Source: an uncultured Bacteroides sp. (GTDB lineage Bacteria; Bacteroidota; Bacteroidia; Bacteroidales; Bacteroidaceae). From it: a stretch of DNA of 36,084 nt. The stretch lies in assembly GCA_944322335.1 (NCBI GenBank), contig CALUOU010000017.1, forward strand, positions 1-36,084. The letters run 5' to 3'. The notes beneath the pieces are model-generated. The model saw only the letters and a program-made list of their open reading frames with translations, was not told the origin of the DNA and did no database searches. This document shows, in pieces, positions 17,225 through 25,301 of this stretch. The translations under genes and the position numbers were made by a program. How positions within the stretch are numbered: the stretch's first letter is position 1; every line of letters begins with the position of its first letter.

Positions 17225-17660
17225 AGACTTTTGACTGTCTCCACGCAAAATGTCACCCGCTGACACTTTGCATCCCCGACGGCCTCAGAATCGCCTATTT
17301 CCGTCCGGCAGGCCGCCGCTCCGCAATTATCGGAACGGAAATCCGTATTCGCCTGACCCATACGCTGATAGCGAAATCCATACAACGCTGAAAAATGAAA
17401 CAGGCGCCAATCTCCGGCTCAACCGAGAGCGGTGCCTGCGGCATACGCGTGCCGTCCGCGAGCCGCACGCGTGCCGTCCGTCGTCCGCACGCGTGCGCCG
17501 GAGCTGAAACACGCGTGAGACGCCCCCCGGAATACGCGCAACTCTTGCGGAAAAGACAGGCAAAACAGGGGCTTTCCGCCCGTTTTTCCGCATATTCATT
17601 CAAAAAAAGAGGCCGTTCCCGTCCTATTTGGAGACTTTTGAAAAACAGCCGAGTCAGCAG
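17225..17660 (-). repeat. Dispersed composite repeat, copy B (inverted)
   Basis: Same block order as copy A when read on the minus strand: TTTTTCAAAA/CTCC block at 17624-17650; ACGCGT palindrome array at about 17440-17520, with GCACGCGTGC at 17465-17474 and 17487-17496; TTCGCTATC block at 17357-17379; and the highly conserved block at 17270-17303. The last block matches copy A at 32 of 35 positions. Boundaries are approximate. Confidence 0.7.
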
Positions 17661-17846
17661 AAAAGGCCGGATCACGACTTTTTGTCTCAAAAGTCACGAG
17701 ACCCGCATCAAAAAGACATTTCCGCCTCCTGTCCCGCGCGGCGCTTTTCCCCGCAAAACAGGCTTTTCCCCATCCCAAGAGGAGGCTTACGCCAAACTTT
17801 TTCAATTATTAAGACCCGCTTTAACCGCTGGTATGAGATAAATGCC

Positions 17847-17854
17847 TATCTTTG
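17847..17854 (+). promoter_or_regulatory. -7 box for glyS
   Basis: Plus-strand TATCTTTG 42 bases before the glyS ATG, with a TTTA as a weak -33 candidate about 23 bases upstream and an AT-rich leader. Confidence 0.6.
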
Positions 17855-17896
17855 TGCCGTTTTTTATAGAAAAAGATTTTAGAAACATAAATTCAA

Positions 17897-19438
17897 ATGG
17901 CACAAGAAGACGTTTTTAAGAAACTCGTATCCCACTGCAAGGAATACGGATTCGTGTTTCCCAGCAGCGAAATCTATGACGGACTGGGAGCTGTGTATGA
18001 CTATGGCCAGAACGGCGTGGAACTGAAGAACAACATCAAGCAATACTGGTGGCAGAGCATGGTGCTGCTCCACGAGAACATCGTGGGCATCGACTCGGCC
18101 ATCTTCATGCACCCCACCATCTGGAAAGCCAGCGGACACGTAGACGCATTCAACGACCCGCTCATCGACAACCGCGACTCGAAGAAGCGCTACCGCGCCG
18201 ATGTGCTGATCGAAGACCAGATAGCCAAATATGACGAAAAGATCAACAAGGAAGTGGCCAAAGCCGCCAAGAAATATGGCGAGGCGTTCAACGAGGCCGA
18301 GTTCCGCAGCACCAACGCCCGCGTGCTGGAACATCAGGCCAGACGCGACGCCCTGCATGAGCGCTACACCAAGGCCATGAACGCCGGACCCGACCTCGGC
18401 GAACTGCGCCAGATCATCCTCGACGAAGAGATCGTCTGCCCCATCAGCGGCACCAAGAACTGGACGGAAGTGCGCCAGTTCAACCTGATGTTCTCCACCG
18501 AGATGGGCAGCACCGCCGAAGGTGCCATGAAGGTCTATCTCCGCCCCGAAACGGCACAAGGCATCTTCGTGAACTACCTGAACGTGCAGAAGACAGGCCG
18601 CATGAAAATCCCCTTCGGCATCGCACAGATCGGAAAGGCTTTCCGCAACGAGATCGTGGCACGCCAGTTCATCTTCCGCATGCGCGAGTTCGAGCAGATG
18701 GAAATGCAGTTCTTCGTAAAGCCGGGCACAGAGCTGGAGTGGTTCAGGAAATGGAAGGAAATCCGCCTGAAATGGCACGAGAACTTGGGCTTCGGCGCCG
18801 ACCACTACCGCTATCACGACCACGAGAAACTGGCTCACTACGCCAACGCCGCCACAGACATCGAGTTCCTGATGCCCTTCGGATTCAAGGAAGTGGAAGG
18901 CATCCACAGCCGCACCAACTTCGACCTCTCCCAACACGAGAAGTACTCCGGAAGAAACATCAAGTATTTCGATCCCGAAACCAACGAAAGCTATACGCCC
19001 TACGTCATCGAGACCTCCATCGGTGTGGACCGCATGTTCCTGAGCATCATGTCGGCTTCCTACTGCGAGGAGAAGCTGGAAAACGGCGAGACACGCGTGG
19101 TGCTGAAGCTGCCCGCCGCGCTGGCTCCCGTGAAGCTGGCCGTGATGCCGCTGGTGAAGAAAGACGGACTGCCCGAAAAGGCCCGCGAGATCATCGACGG
19201 CCTGAAGTTCCACTTCAACTGCCAGTATGACGAAAAAGACAGCATCGGCAAGCGGTACCGCCGTCAGGACGCCATCGGCACGCCCTACTGTGTGACCGTG
19301 GACCATCAGACGCTGGAAGACAACTGCGTGACCCTGCGCGACCGCGACACCATGGCTCAAGAGCGCGTGCCCATCAGCGAGCTGGATCACATCATCGCCG
19401 ACCGCGTCAGCATCACGTCATTACTGAAAAAGCTGTGA
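17897..19438 (+). CDS. glyS: Glycyl-tRNA synthetase (dimeric type)
   Basis: 513-residue class II synthetase of the alpha2 type, charging tRNA-Gly. The N-terminus FVFPSSEIYDGLGAVYDYG with a nearby YWWQSMV is typical. Motif 2 is YLRPETAQGIFVNYLNV plus GIAQIGKAFRNEI, and motif 3 is VIETSIGVDRMFLSI. The C-terminal anticodon-binding domain begins about residue 400 with LAPVKLAVMPLVKKDG. Starts at the ATG at 17897, below a clear -7 box. No intrinsic terminator is seen downstream; a structured TTAGTGATTAG repeat follows. Confidence 0.96.
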   Translation: MAQEDVFKKLVSHCKEYGFVFPSSEIYDGLGAVYDYGQNGVELKNNIKQYWWQSMVLLHENIVGIDSAIFMHPTIWKASGHVDAFNDPLIDNRDSKKRYRADVLIEDQIAKYDEKINKEVAKAAKKYGEAFNEAEFRSTNARVLEHQARRDALHERYTKAMNAGPDLGELRQIILDEEIVCPISGTKNWTEVRQFNLMFSTEMGSTAEGAMKVYLRPETAQGIFVNYLNVQKTGRMKIPFGIAQIGKAFRNEIVARQFIFRMREFEQMEMQFFVKPGTELEWFRKWKEIRLKWHENLGFGADHYRYHDHEKLAHYANAATDIEFLMPFGFKEVEGIHSRTNFDLSQHEKYSGRNIKYFDPETNESYTPYVIETSIGVDRMFLSIMSASYCEEKLENGETRVVLKLPAALAPVKLAVMPLVKKDGLPEKAREIIDGLKFHFNCQYDEKDSIGKRYRRQDAIGTPYCVTVDHQTLEDNCVTLRDRDTMAQERVPISELDHIIADRVSITSLLKKL

Positions 19439-19460
19439 CAAACAATATGTGATAAATAAT

Positions 19461-19570
19461 AATGGTTAGTGGCTAGTGATTGGCGATTGGCAGTTAAGCT
19501 GCCACTATTATAAATACATTAATCATTAATCACTATAAACGCCACTAACCGCTAAACACTAAACACTAAT
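19461..19570. repeat. TTAGTGATTAG-type repeat, site 2 (inverted pair)
   Basis: Left arm (19461-19495) has TTAGTGGCTAGTGATTGG units. The right arm (19519-19570) has the complementary orientation (CACTAACCGCTAAACACTAA). The arms could pair into an imperfect hairpin. A small TGGCAG/CTGCCA stem-loop lies between them. The last unit runs into the FKBP start codon. Confidence 0.6.
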
Positions 19571-20204
19571 GAAAAGATTCTTTCTACTGATAATGGCCTT
19601 CGGCCTGACGGCAAGCCTGCTGCATTCCTGCTCGGAAGTGGAGGAAGTGGGTGAGTTTGACAACTGGCAAGGCCGCAACGAAGCCTATATAGACTCGCTC
19701 AGCGCCGCGACCGGCGACCGGCGGGTTCCTTTCACCGGCAGCGGAAGCATGGTGGACGCTTATCCCGTGGGCCAGCTCTTCGCCCTGCAGTCCTATGCCA
19801 GCACCGCCGCAAGCGAACAGTATGTGTACTGCAAGAAACTTTCGGAGAATCCGGACGGCGCACGCCCGCTCTACACCGAAAGTGCCAGCGTGTATTATTA
19901 CGGCACCTTCATCAACGGAAACCGCTTCGACGGCAACTTTGAAGGCTACAGCGCGACCGACCGAGGCACACTGGACGCGGACGTGAAAGCCCCTACGGAA
20001 TTTGACGCGCCCATCACTTTCTCCGTAGCCTCATCGGGACTGGTGTCGGGATGGACCACCGTGCTGCAATACATGCGCGAGGGGGAACGCTGGATGGTGT
20101 ACATCCCCTGGCAAAGCGCTTATGGCGACACCGACTACAACGGCATCCCGGCTTTCAGCACCCTCGTGTTTGACATCGTGCTGGACGAGGTGGTAAAGGA
20201 TTAA
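19569..20204 (+). CDS. FKBP-type peptidyl-prolyl isomerase lipoprotein
   Basis: 211-residue lipoprotein. The signal peptide ends LLHSCSEV with a lipobox-type Cys near residue 21. The C-terminal half follows the FKBP pattern: VYYYGTFINGNRFDGNFEG, then PITFSVASSGLVSGWTTVLQ, then MREGERWMVYIPWQSAYGDT and IPAFSTLVFDIVLDEV. It likely helps prolyl isomerisation during envelope protein folding. Some FKBP active-site aromatics differ, so enzymatic activity is not assured. About 130 bases after glyS, with no clear promoter of its own in the repeat-filled gap. Its stop codon touches a hairpin shared with the converging kinase gene. Confidence 0.82.
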   Translation: MKRFFLLIMAFGLTASLLHSCSEVEEVGEFDNWQGRNEAYIDSLSAATGDRRVPFTGSGSMVDAYPVGQLFALQSYASTAASEQYVYCKKLSENPDGARPLYTESASVYYYGTFINGNRFDGNFEGYSATDRGTLDADVKAPTEFDAPITFSVASSGLVSGWTTVLQYMREGERWMVYIPWQSAYGDTDYNGIPAFSTLVFDIVLDEVVKD

Positions 20205-20231
20205 GTGATTAATCATTAAACATTAATCACT
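20204..20231. repeat. TTAGTGATTAG-type repeat, site 3: hairpin over two converging stop codons
   Basis: A perfect 10-bp inverted repeat (AGTGATTAAT at 20204-20213, ATTAATCACT at 20222-20231) with an 8-base loop. The left arm begins at the last base of the FKBP stop and the right arm contains the kinase stop, so the repeat encodes the last kinase residues (Ser-Asp). It may act as a weak two-way terminator or 3'-end hairpin. Confidence 0.65.
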
Positions 20232-21083
20232 ACCCACCAGCCTTTCCATCGGCCTCCTCACGACGTTCCCCACCCTTACCCCTGCCGCTTGGGCAGCCGC
20301 CTCCAGCTGGGGACGGAAGTAAAAAGCGACCGAGCCTGTGAAATGGGCAGGATAACGGACATAATCATACTGCATGACGTTGCGCTGAAAGAAGGCGCGG
20401 AAACTGCCCTCCACCAGCCCGCTCACCAGCGGCTCGCTGATGTGCTGCAACAGGAAAGGGGCAAATCCGGCCAGGAAGCGGTTGGGGAAAGGCTGCCGGT
20501 AAACCCGGTCTATGATGTCCGCCTGCCTCATGCCCGCCCAGGCATAAAACGCTTCTGAAAGCGAAGCGGGCCAGCGCCCTTTCAGCACTTCTCCCACCAG
20601 CAATTTGCCCAATACGGCTCCGCTGCCTTCGTCTCCCAATATGAATCCCAAGGGCGGAACGTTGGCCACAATCTTCTCCCCATCATAGAAACAAGAATTG
20701 GATCCCGTGCCGAGAATGCAGGCAATGCCCGGCGAACGGCCGCACAAGGCACGCGCCGCGCCCGCCATGTCGGTGTCCACACAGACCTCGCCCGACGGCT
20801 GAAGCTCCTGCTCCAGAAGACGGCGCAAGCACACCGCCTTCTCACCGATGCATCCCGCGCCATAGAACCGCACAGACCGCAGGCTGGCTCCCGGCAGCCG
20901 GGGACAGACCGAGACGCGCAGCAATCGCCTGATTTCGGCCTCGGACTGGAAAAAAGGATTGATGCCGCTTGTCTCCCAACGGCGGAAGGCGGATCCCCCT
21001 GCCGCAAGACACCACTCCGTCTTCGTAGATCCGCTGTCTGCCAGCAGGGAAAAGGCTTTCCCTGAAAACTCCTCACTCTTCAT
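20223..21083 (-). CDS. BadF/BadG/BcrA-type ATPase; amino-sugar kinase (GlcNAc or MurNAc kinase)
   Basis: 286-residue ASKHA-fold sugar kinase. LLADSGSTKTEWCLA is the phosphate-1 motif, VDTDMAGAARAL carries the catalytic Asp region, CILGTGSNSCFYDG is phosphate-2, and LGFILGDEGSGAVLG the adenosine-side loop. This group includes GlcNAc kinases and, to my knowledge, the MurNAc kinase MurK of Tannerella. I chose ATG at 21083, which overlaps the preceding stop by 11 bases, because an AGGAGG Shine-Dalgarno (21092-21097) stands 8 bases upstream. Starts at 21116 or 21149 are possible. Last gene of the salvage operon, which favours a cell-wall amino sugar as substrate. Confidence 0.85.
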   Translation of the reverse strand: MKSEEFSGKAFSLLADSGSTKTEWCLAAGGSAFRRWETSGINPFFQSEAEIRRLLRVSVCPRLPGASLRSVRFYGAGCIGEKAVCLRRLLEQELQPSGEVCVDTDMAGAARALCGRSPGIACILGTGSNSCFYDGEKIVANVPPLGFILGDEGSGAVLGKLLVGEVLKGRWPASLSEAFYAWAGMRQADIIDRVYRQPFPNRFLAGFAPFLLQHISEPLVSGLVEGSFRAFFQRNVMQYDYVRYPAHFTGSVAFYFRPQLEAAAQAAGVRVGNVVRRPMERLVGSD

Positions 21084-24003
21084 CTTTCCTGCCTCCTTTA
21101 GAAATGGTACACTCATCCACCAGGTAAACAATGGACACGTAAGGCACACCGGCGTGAGTGGTCAGGCCTATCTCGCAAGTGCGGCTGTTGGAATACCCTA
21201 TGGAGACCCCGGCCTCCTCAATCTGCGGGCGAAGCTTGCGGAGGGCATAGTCGTTCAGTTCGGGGCGGGTGAATCCCCGGTCGCCCGCAAACCCGCAGCA
21301 CCCCACCTCTTCGGGCACCAGCACACGGGTGGAACACAGACGGGCCAATGCCACGATCGTATCGGCCAGTCCCATGCGGCGCATGGAGCAAGTGATGTGC
21401 ACAGCCACAGGGCGGTCGACAGGCATGAAGGTCAGGCGGTCTTTCAAGAAAGTATAGATAAACTCAGCCGGCTCATAAAGCTTCATCCGGCGGATGGTCT
21501 CACGCATGCGGTGCAGGCAGGGGCTTTGGTCGCAAAGCACGGGATATTCGCCTTGACGGCTGGCTTCCCAAAGGGCGGCTTCGAGCTCGGCGGCTTTTCT
21601 GTCGGCAATGTCCTGCATGCCCTTGCTCTCCCAGATGGTGCCGCAGCAGAGCTTGTCCATGTTTTCGGGAAAGATCACTTCGTAGCCGGCCTTGTGCAAG
21701 AGCGAAACCATCTTGTCCGCCAGCGGCTGCTCCACGGGAGAGCTTTTGGCAAGCCCCATCGTCTGGTTGATGCAGCTGGGAAAGTAGACCACCTTGCCGG
21801 CAGGCGCAGGCAGCGGACGGGACAGGGTCTCGCTCCTCATCCGGTATGGACGAGGCATGGCCGTGTTCCACTGAGGCAGCCCCAAGACATTGTGCGCGGC
21901 CTTGGCCAGCGGTGCCATCACCTTATCGCCCAACACACAGTCTGCCGCATAGGCCAAGGAAAGCACCGGTCTCAACGCAGCCTTGACTCCGGACAAGTGG
22001 CGGGCGGCAAAGTCTCCCGCTTTATAGCCCAGGCTCCCGGCGGGCAGCTCCTCCTGACGGACCAGATGGGTCAGGCTCCCGGTGTTGATGCCCATGGGAC
22101 AGGACATGGAACACAGCCCGTCGCCCGCACACGTGCTGTTTCCCGGATAGCGGTATTGCTTCTGCAGCAAGGCCAGCCGTTCGGGATCTTCGCCCGTCTG
22201 GCGCAAACGGGCCATCTCGCGCCGCAGCACGATGCGCTGGCGTGAGGAAAGCGTGAATCCGCACGACACACAATTGACCTCGCAAAAGCCGCACTCGATG
22301 CAACGGTCTATCTTGGCCAGAACCCGGTCCGCTTCCGCCGACAAGCCGGGACGGCTGCCTGCCAGCAATGGCAAAGGCTTGATGTGCTTCAAGAAACAGC
22401 GGGGGTCATCGTTGAAGATAACGCCGGGATTCAGCATGCCTTTCGGGTCAAACAGCTTCTTGACGGCCCGCATCACGCTGAACGCCTCCTCCCCCCACTC
22501 ATCGCGTACAAACGGCGCCATGTTGCGGCCTGTGCCGTGCTCGGCCTTCAGAGAGCCGCCGTAACGGTCAGCCACCAATGTCTTGACATCATTCATCAGA
22601 GCCTCGTATCGGGCCACCTCTTCGGGCGTGCCGAAAGACTGGTTCAGGATGAAGTGGTAATTGCCCTCCAACGCATGGCCATAGATGCAGGCATCGTCAT
22701 AGCCATGACTGGCAATGAGCCGCTGAAGCTCGGCAGTGGCCTGAGGCAGGTCTTCGATGTGGAAAGCCACGTCTTCAATCAGACAAGTCGTGCCCGGCCG
22801 GCGCGTCCCCCCCACCGATGGGAAAATGCCGGAACGGATGGCCCAGTAGCGGGCATATTCCTCCGGACAGCTGGTGAAGCGCACGGGAATATACGTGTCA
22901 AATGGCTTCAGCAAGGTCTCAATGGCCGCCACATACGCCTGCAAGGTCTCCTGCGTGTCAGCCTTGGTCTCCACCAGAAGGGCGGTCAACGCGGGCGCGT
23001 CTCCTTGGGGCAGCTCACTCAGATAGTCCAAATAGACAGGATCTTCCACGGAAGCCAAAGACTTGCAATCCAGCATCTCGGCGGCATGCACCCTGCGGGT
23101 CTCCCCTCCGTCTTCAGAAGCGCGCAAAGCCACCACTGCCTCGCAAGCCTCCCGCATGGTGCGGAAGTAAAGCATGGCACTGGCCTTGCAGGGATAGTCG
23201 TGCTCGGTGCGCATGGTCACCCTCGACAGGAAAGCCAACGTGCCCTCCGAGCCTACCATCAAATGGGCGATAATCTCAAAAGGATCGTCGAAACGCAGGA
23301 AAGGCAGCAGGTTGAGGCCGGTCACATTCTTAATGCTGTATTTGCGGCGGATGCGGGCGGAAAGCTGCCCATTGGCTCTCACTTCATCCCTCAACTGGCA
23401 GATGCCACGGATGAAGTCGCGGTGTGTGGCCTCAAAAGAAGCGCGGCTCACGACATCCCCTGTGTCCAGAACGGTGCCGTCAGCCAGTACGATGCGGGCA
23501 GAGAGCAGCATCCTGTCGCTGTTGGCGTGAATGCCACAGTTCATGCCCGAAGCGTTGTTCATGACAATGCCGCCCACCATGGCGCTGCGGATGCTGGCCG
23601 GATCGGGCGAGAAGCGCCGTCCGTAGGGAGCCAGTATTTCATTGACACGCTGCCCCACAATGCCGGGCTGCAGAGTGATCTGCTCGCGGTCTGGCGAAAG
23701 GGAATAGTGTTCCCAATGCTTGCCAGCCACCACCAGAATGGAATCGCTGACGCTTTGTCCGGAAAGGCTGGTCCCAGCAGCCCTGAAGGTGACAGGCAAG
23801 CCATAGCGTCCGGCTATGCGCAAGATGTCACACACTTCCGACTCTTCGGCGGCACGGATCACAATGCGGGGCAGCAGACGGTAAAAGCTGGCGTCGGTGC
23901 CCCATGCCAGCCGACGCAGTTCATCGGTATAAATCCTTTCTTGCGGAACAAAAGGACTGAGATCACGCAGAAAGGTCTGATAATTGTCTTTTTCCATTTT
24001 CAT
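21073..24003 (-). CDS. FAD-binding and Fe-S-binding oxidoreductase (D-lactate / D-2-hydroxyacid dehydrogenase-like)
   Basis: 976-residue fusion of a GlcD-like flavin part and a GlcF-like iron-sulfur part. VTFRAAGTSLSGQSVSD (about 70-87) begins the FAD_binding_4 domain, followed by an FAD-oxidase C domain to about 500. Two ferredoxin-type clusters follow: CIECGFCEVNC near 566 and CAGDGLCSMSCPMG near 624. Two CCG motifs, CCGTIWESKGM near 783 and GCCGFAGDRGF near 899, bind a non-cubane cluster. Relatives oxidise D-lactate or D-2-hydroxyglutarate and pass electrons to quinone. Between the AmpG-like and kinase genes, D-lactate released from MurNAc is a natural substrate; this is inference. ATG at 23997 is an alternative start. 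Confidence 0.88.
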   Translation of the reverse strand: MKMEKDNYQTFLRDLSPFVPQERIYTDELRRLAWGTDASFYRLLPRIVIRAAEESEVCDILRIAGRYGLPVTFRAAGTSLSGQSVSDSILVVAGKHWEHYSLSPDREQITLQPGIVGQRVNEILAPYGRRFSPDPASIRSAMVGGIVMNNASGMNCGIHANSDRMLLSARIVLADGTVLDTGDVVSRASFEATHRDFIRGICQLRDEVRANGQLSARIRRKYSIKNVTGLNLLPFLRFDDPFEIIAHLMVGSEGTLAFLSRVTMRTEHDYPCKASAMLYFRTMREACEAVVALRASEDGGETRRVHAAEMLDCKSLASVEDPVYLDYLSELPQGDAPALTALLVETKADTQETLQAYVAAIETLLKPFDTYIPVRFTSCPEEYARYWAIRSGIFPSVGGTRRPGTTCLIEDVAFHIEDLPQATAELQRLIASHGYDDACIYGHALEGNYHFILNQSFGTPEEVARYEALMNDVKTLVADRYGGSLKAEHGTGRNMAPFVRDEWGEEAFSVMRAVKKLFDPKGMLNPGVIFNDDPRCFLKHIKPLPLLAGSRPGLSAEADRVLAKIDRCIECGFCEVNCVSCGFTLSSRQRIVLRREMARLRQTGEDPERLALLQKQYRYPGNSTCAGDGLCSMSCPMGINTGSLTHLVRQEELPAGSLGYKAGDFAARHLSGVKAALRPVLSLAYAADCVLGDKVMAPLAKAAHNVLGLPQWNTAMPRPYRMRSETLSRPLPAPAGKVVYFPSCINQTMGLAKSSPVEQPLADKMVSLLHKAGYEVIFPENMDKLCCGTIWESKGMQDIADRKAAELEAALWEASRQGEYPVLCDQSPCLHRMRETIRRMKLYEPAEFIYTFLKDRLTFMPVDRPVAVHITCSMRRMGLADTIVALARLCSTRVLVPEEVGCCGFAGDRGFTRPELNDYALRKLRPQIEEAGVSIGYSNSRTCEIGLTTHAGVPYVSIVYLVDECTISKGGRKDEE

Positions 24004-24041
24004 TCATTTTTTCTTGGGTGACAAGATGAGAAGCTCACCTC

Positions 24042-25301
24042 TCAATTTACCAACTGTTTCCTCACAAAGGCGCACACGGCAATGGTTGCCACACAGCACA
24101 GCATCACCCACACAAAGAACCATTCATAGCCCATCTGCTCTTGCAGCCATCCGGCCGCCATGCCCGGCAACATCATGCCTAAAGCCATAAAGCCGGTGCA
24201 AATGGCATAGTGGGCTGTCTGATGCTCTCCTTCGGCATAGTAAATCAGGAAAAGCATGTAGGCCGTAAAGCCAAAGCCGTAGCCAAACTGCTCGACGAAC
24301 ACACAGAGGTTAATGACAAACAGGTCTTGCGGCTGACAATAGCCTAAATAGACAAAGGTCAGGCATGTCAGCGAAAGGCTCCAAGCCATGGGCCACAGCC
24401 AACGCCTCAAGCCTCCACGCGCCGCACACCATCCTCCGATGATGCCGCCCGCCGTCAGTCCGATGATGCCCACCGTCCCATACACCCAGCCCACCTGTGC
24501 CGTGGTCAGTCCCAAGCCTCCCCTCTCCACAGGATCCAGCAGGAAAGGATTGATGAGCTTCACCAGTTGCGCTTCAGGCAAACGGTACAGCAGCATGAAA
24601 AGAATGGCCGCTCCCGCATGCTTCTTGCGGAAGAAACTGACAAAAGTGGCCAGGAATCCTTGCAGAATGTGTCCGGCTTTGTCCTCTCCTCCCACAGCAC
24701 GGTCGCTCGCAGGACGGGGCAACGACACACAATGGTAAAGGCAGCAAGCGATGAACAGTCCTGCCAATACATAGAATGTCAGGCTCCATGAGAGGGCGAT
24801 CTTTCCCGTGCGCTGCTCCAGCTCTCCTGCAAGCACCACCAGCAGCCCCTGCCCGGCAATGGTGGCAATGCGGTAGAAGGTGCTCCGGATGCCCACATAC
24901 CATGCCTGCTGACGAGTGTCGAGTGCCAGCATGTAGAAGCCGTCCGCCGCAATGTCGTGCGTGGCCGAACTGAACGCCACCAGCCAGAACATCGCCAGCG
25001 ACCAGCGGAAGAAGTTGTCCGCCGGCAAGGTAAAGGCCACTCCCGCCAGTCCTGCCCCTACCAGCAGCTGCATGGCCAGCACCCACCAGCGCTTGGTCTT
25101 CAGTAAATCCACAAACGGACTCCACAATGGCTTGATGACCCATGGCAGATAGAGCCAAGAAGTGTAGAGCGCGATGTCAGTGTTGGATATGCCCAGCTTC
25201 TTATACATAATGACGGAGACCGTCATGACCGCCACGTATGGCAAGCCTTGCGCAAAGTAAAGGGTGGGAACCCAGGCCCACGGTGTCCATGTACGTTTCA
25301 T
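24042..25301 (-). CDS. AmpG-like muropeptide permease (MFS)
   Basis: 419-residue inner-membrane transporter with about 12 hydrophobic segments. WVPTLYFAQGLPYVAVMTVS at the start is the classic AmpG/PAT-family opening, SWLYLPWVIKPLWSPFVDLL matches the loop after helix 2, and SATHDIAADGFYMLAL is the helix-4 signature. AmpG carries GlcNAc-anhydroMurNAc peptides into the cytoplasm. Start at ATG 25301 gives a 4-base ATGA overlap with the SpoIID-domain gene, pointing to translational coupling; an in-frame ATG further up would give an atypical 38-residue Arg-rich leader. Substrate breadth (muropeptide or free sugars) is not known for this clade. Confidence 0.9.
   Translation of the reverse strand: MKRTWTPWAWVPTLYFAQGLPYVAVMTVSVIMYKKLGISNTDIALYTSWLYLPWVIKPLWSPFVDLLKTKRWWVLAMQLLVGAGLAGVAFTLPADNFFRWSLAMFWLVAFSSATHDIAADGFYMLALDTRQQAWYVGIRSTFYRIATIAGQGLLVVLAGELEQRTGKIALSWSLTFYVLAGLFIACCLYHCVSLPRPASDRAVGGEDKAGHILQGFLATFVSFFRKKHAGAAILFMLLYRLPEAQLVKLINPFLLDPVERGGLGLTTAQVGWVYGTVGIIGLTAGGIIGGWCAARGGLRRWLWPMAWSLSLTCLTFVYLGYCQPQDLFVINLCVFVEQFGYGFGFTAYMLFLIYYAEGEHQTAHYAICTGFMALGMMLPGMAAGWLQEQMGYEWFFVWVMLCCVATIAVCAFVRKQLVN

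Larger units (their letters stand above)
17081..17896. other. Long intergenic stretch between cysS and glyS without a credible gene
   Basis: About 800 bases holding the cysS terminator (17176-17206), copy B of the composite repeat (about 17225-17660, inverted), a homopolymer-rich section with runs of A and T, and the glyS promoter (17847-17854). Open frames on both strands are low-complexity products of the repeat and resemble no known protein. Confidence 0.7.

Noticed and set aside
15617-17266. Minus-strand frame of 549 codons opposite cysS
   Set aside because: Antisense shadow of an unmistakable cysteinyl-tRNA synthetase gene.
17295-17690. 131-codon minus-strand frame in the cysS-glyS gap
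   Set aside because: It consists of repeat copy B, is Arg-rich and low in complexity, and the equivalent frame is interrupted in copy C.
22384-24021. Plus-strand frame of 545 codons opposite the FAD/Fe-S dehydrogenase
   Set aside because: Shadow frame; the minus strand shows FAD, Fe-S and CCG motifs.
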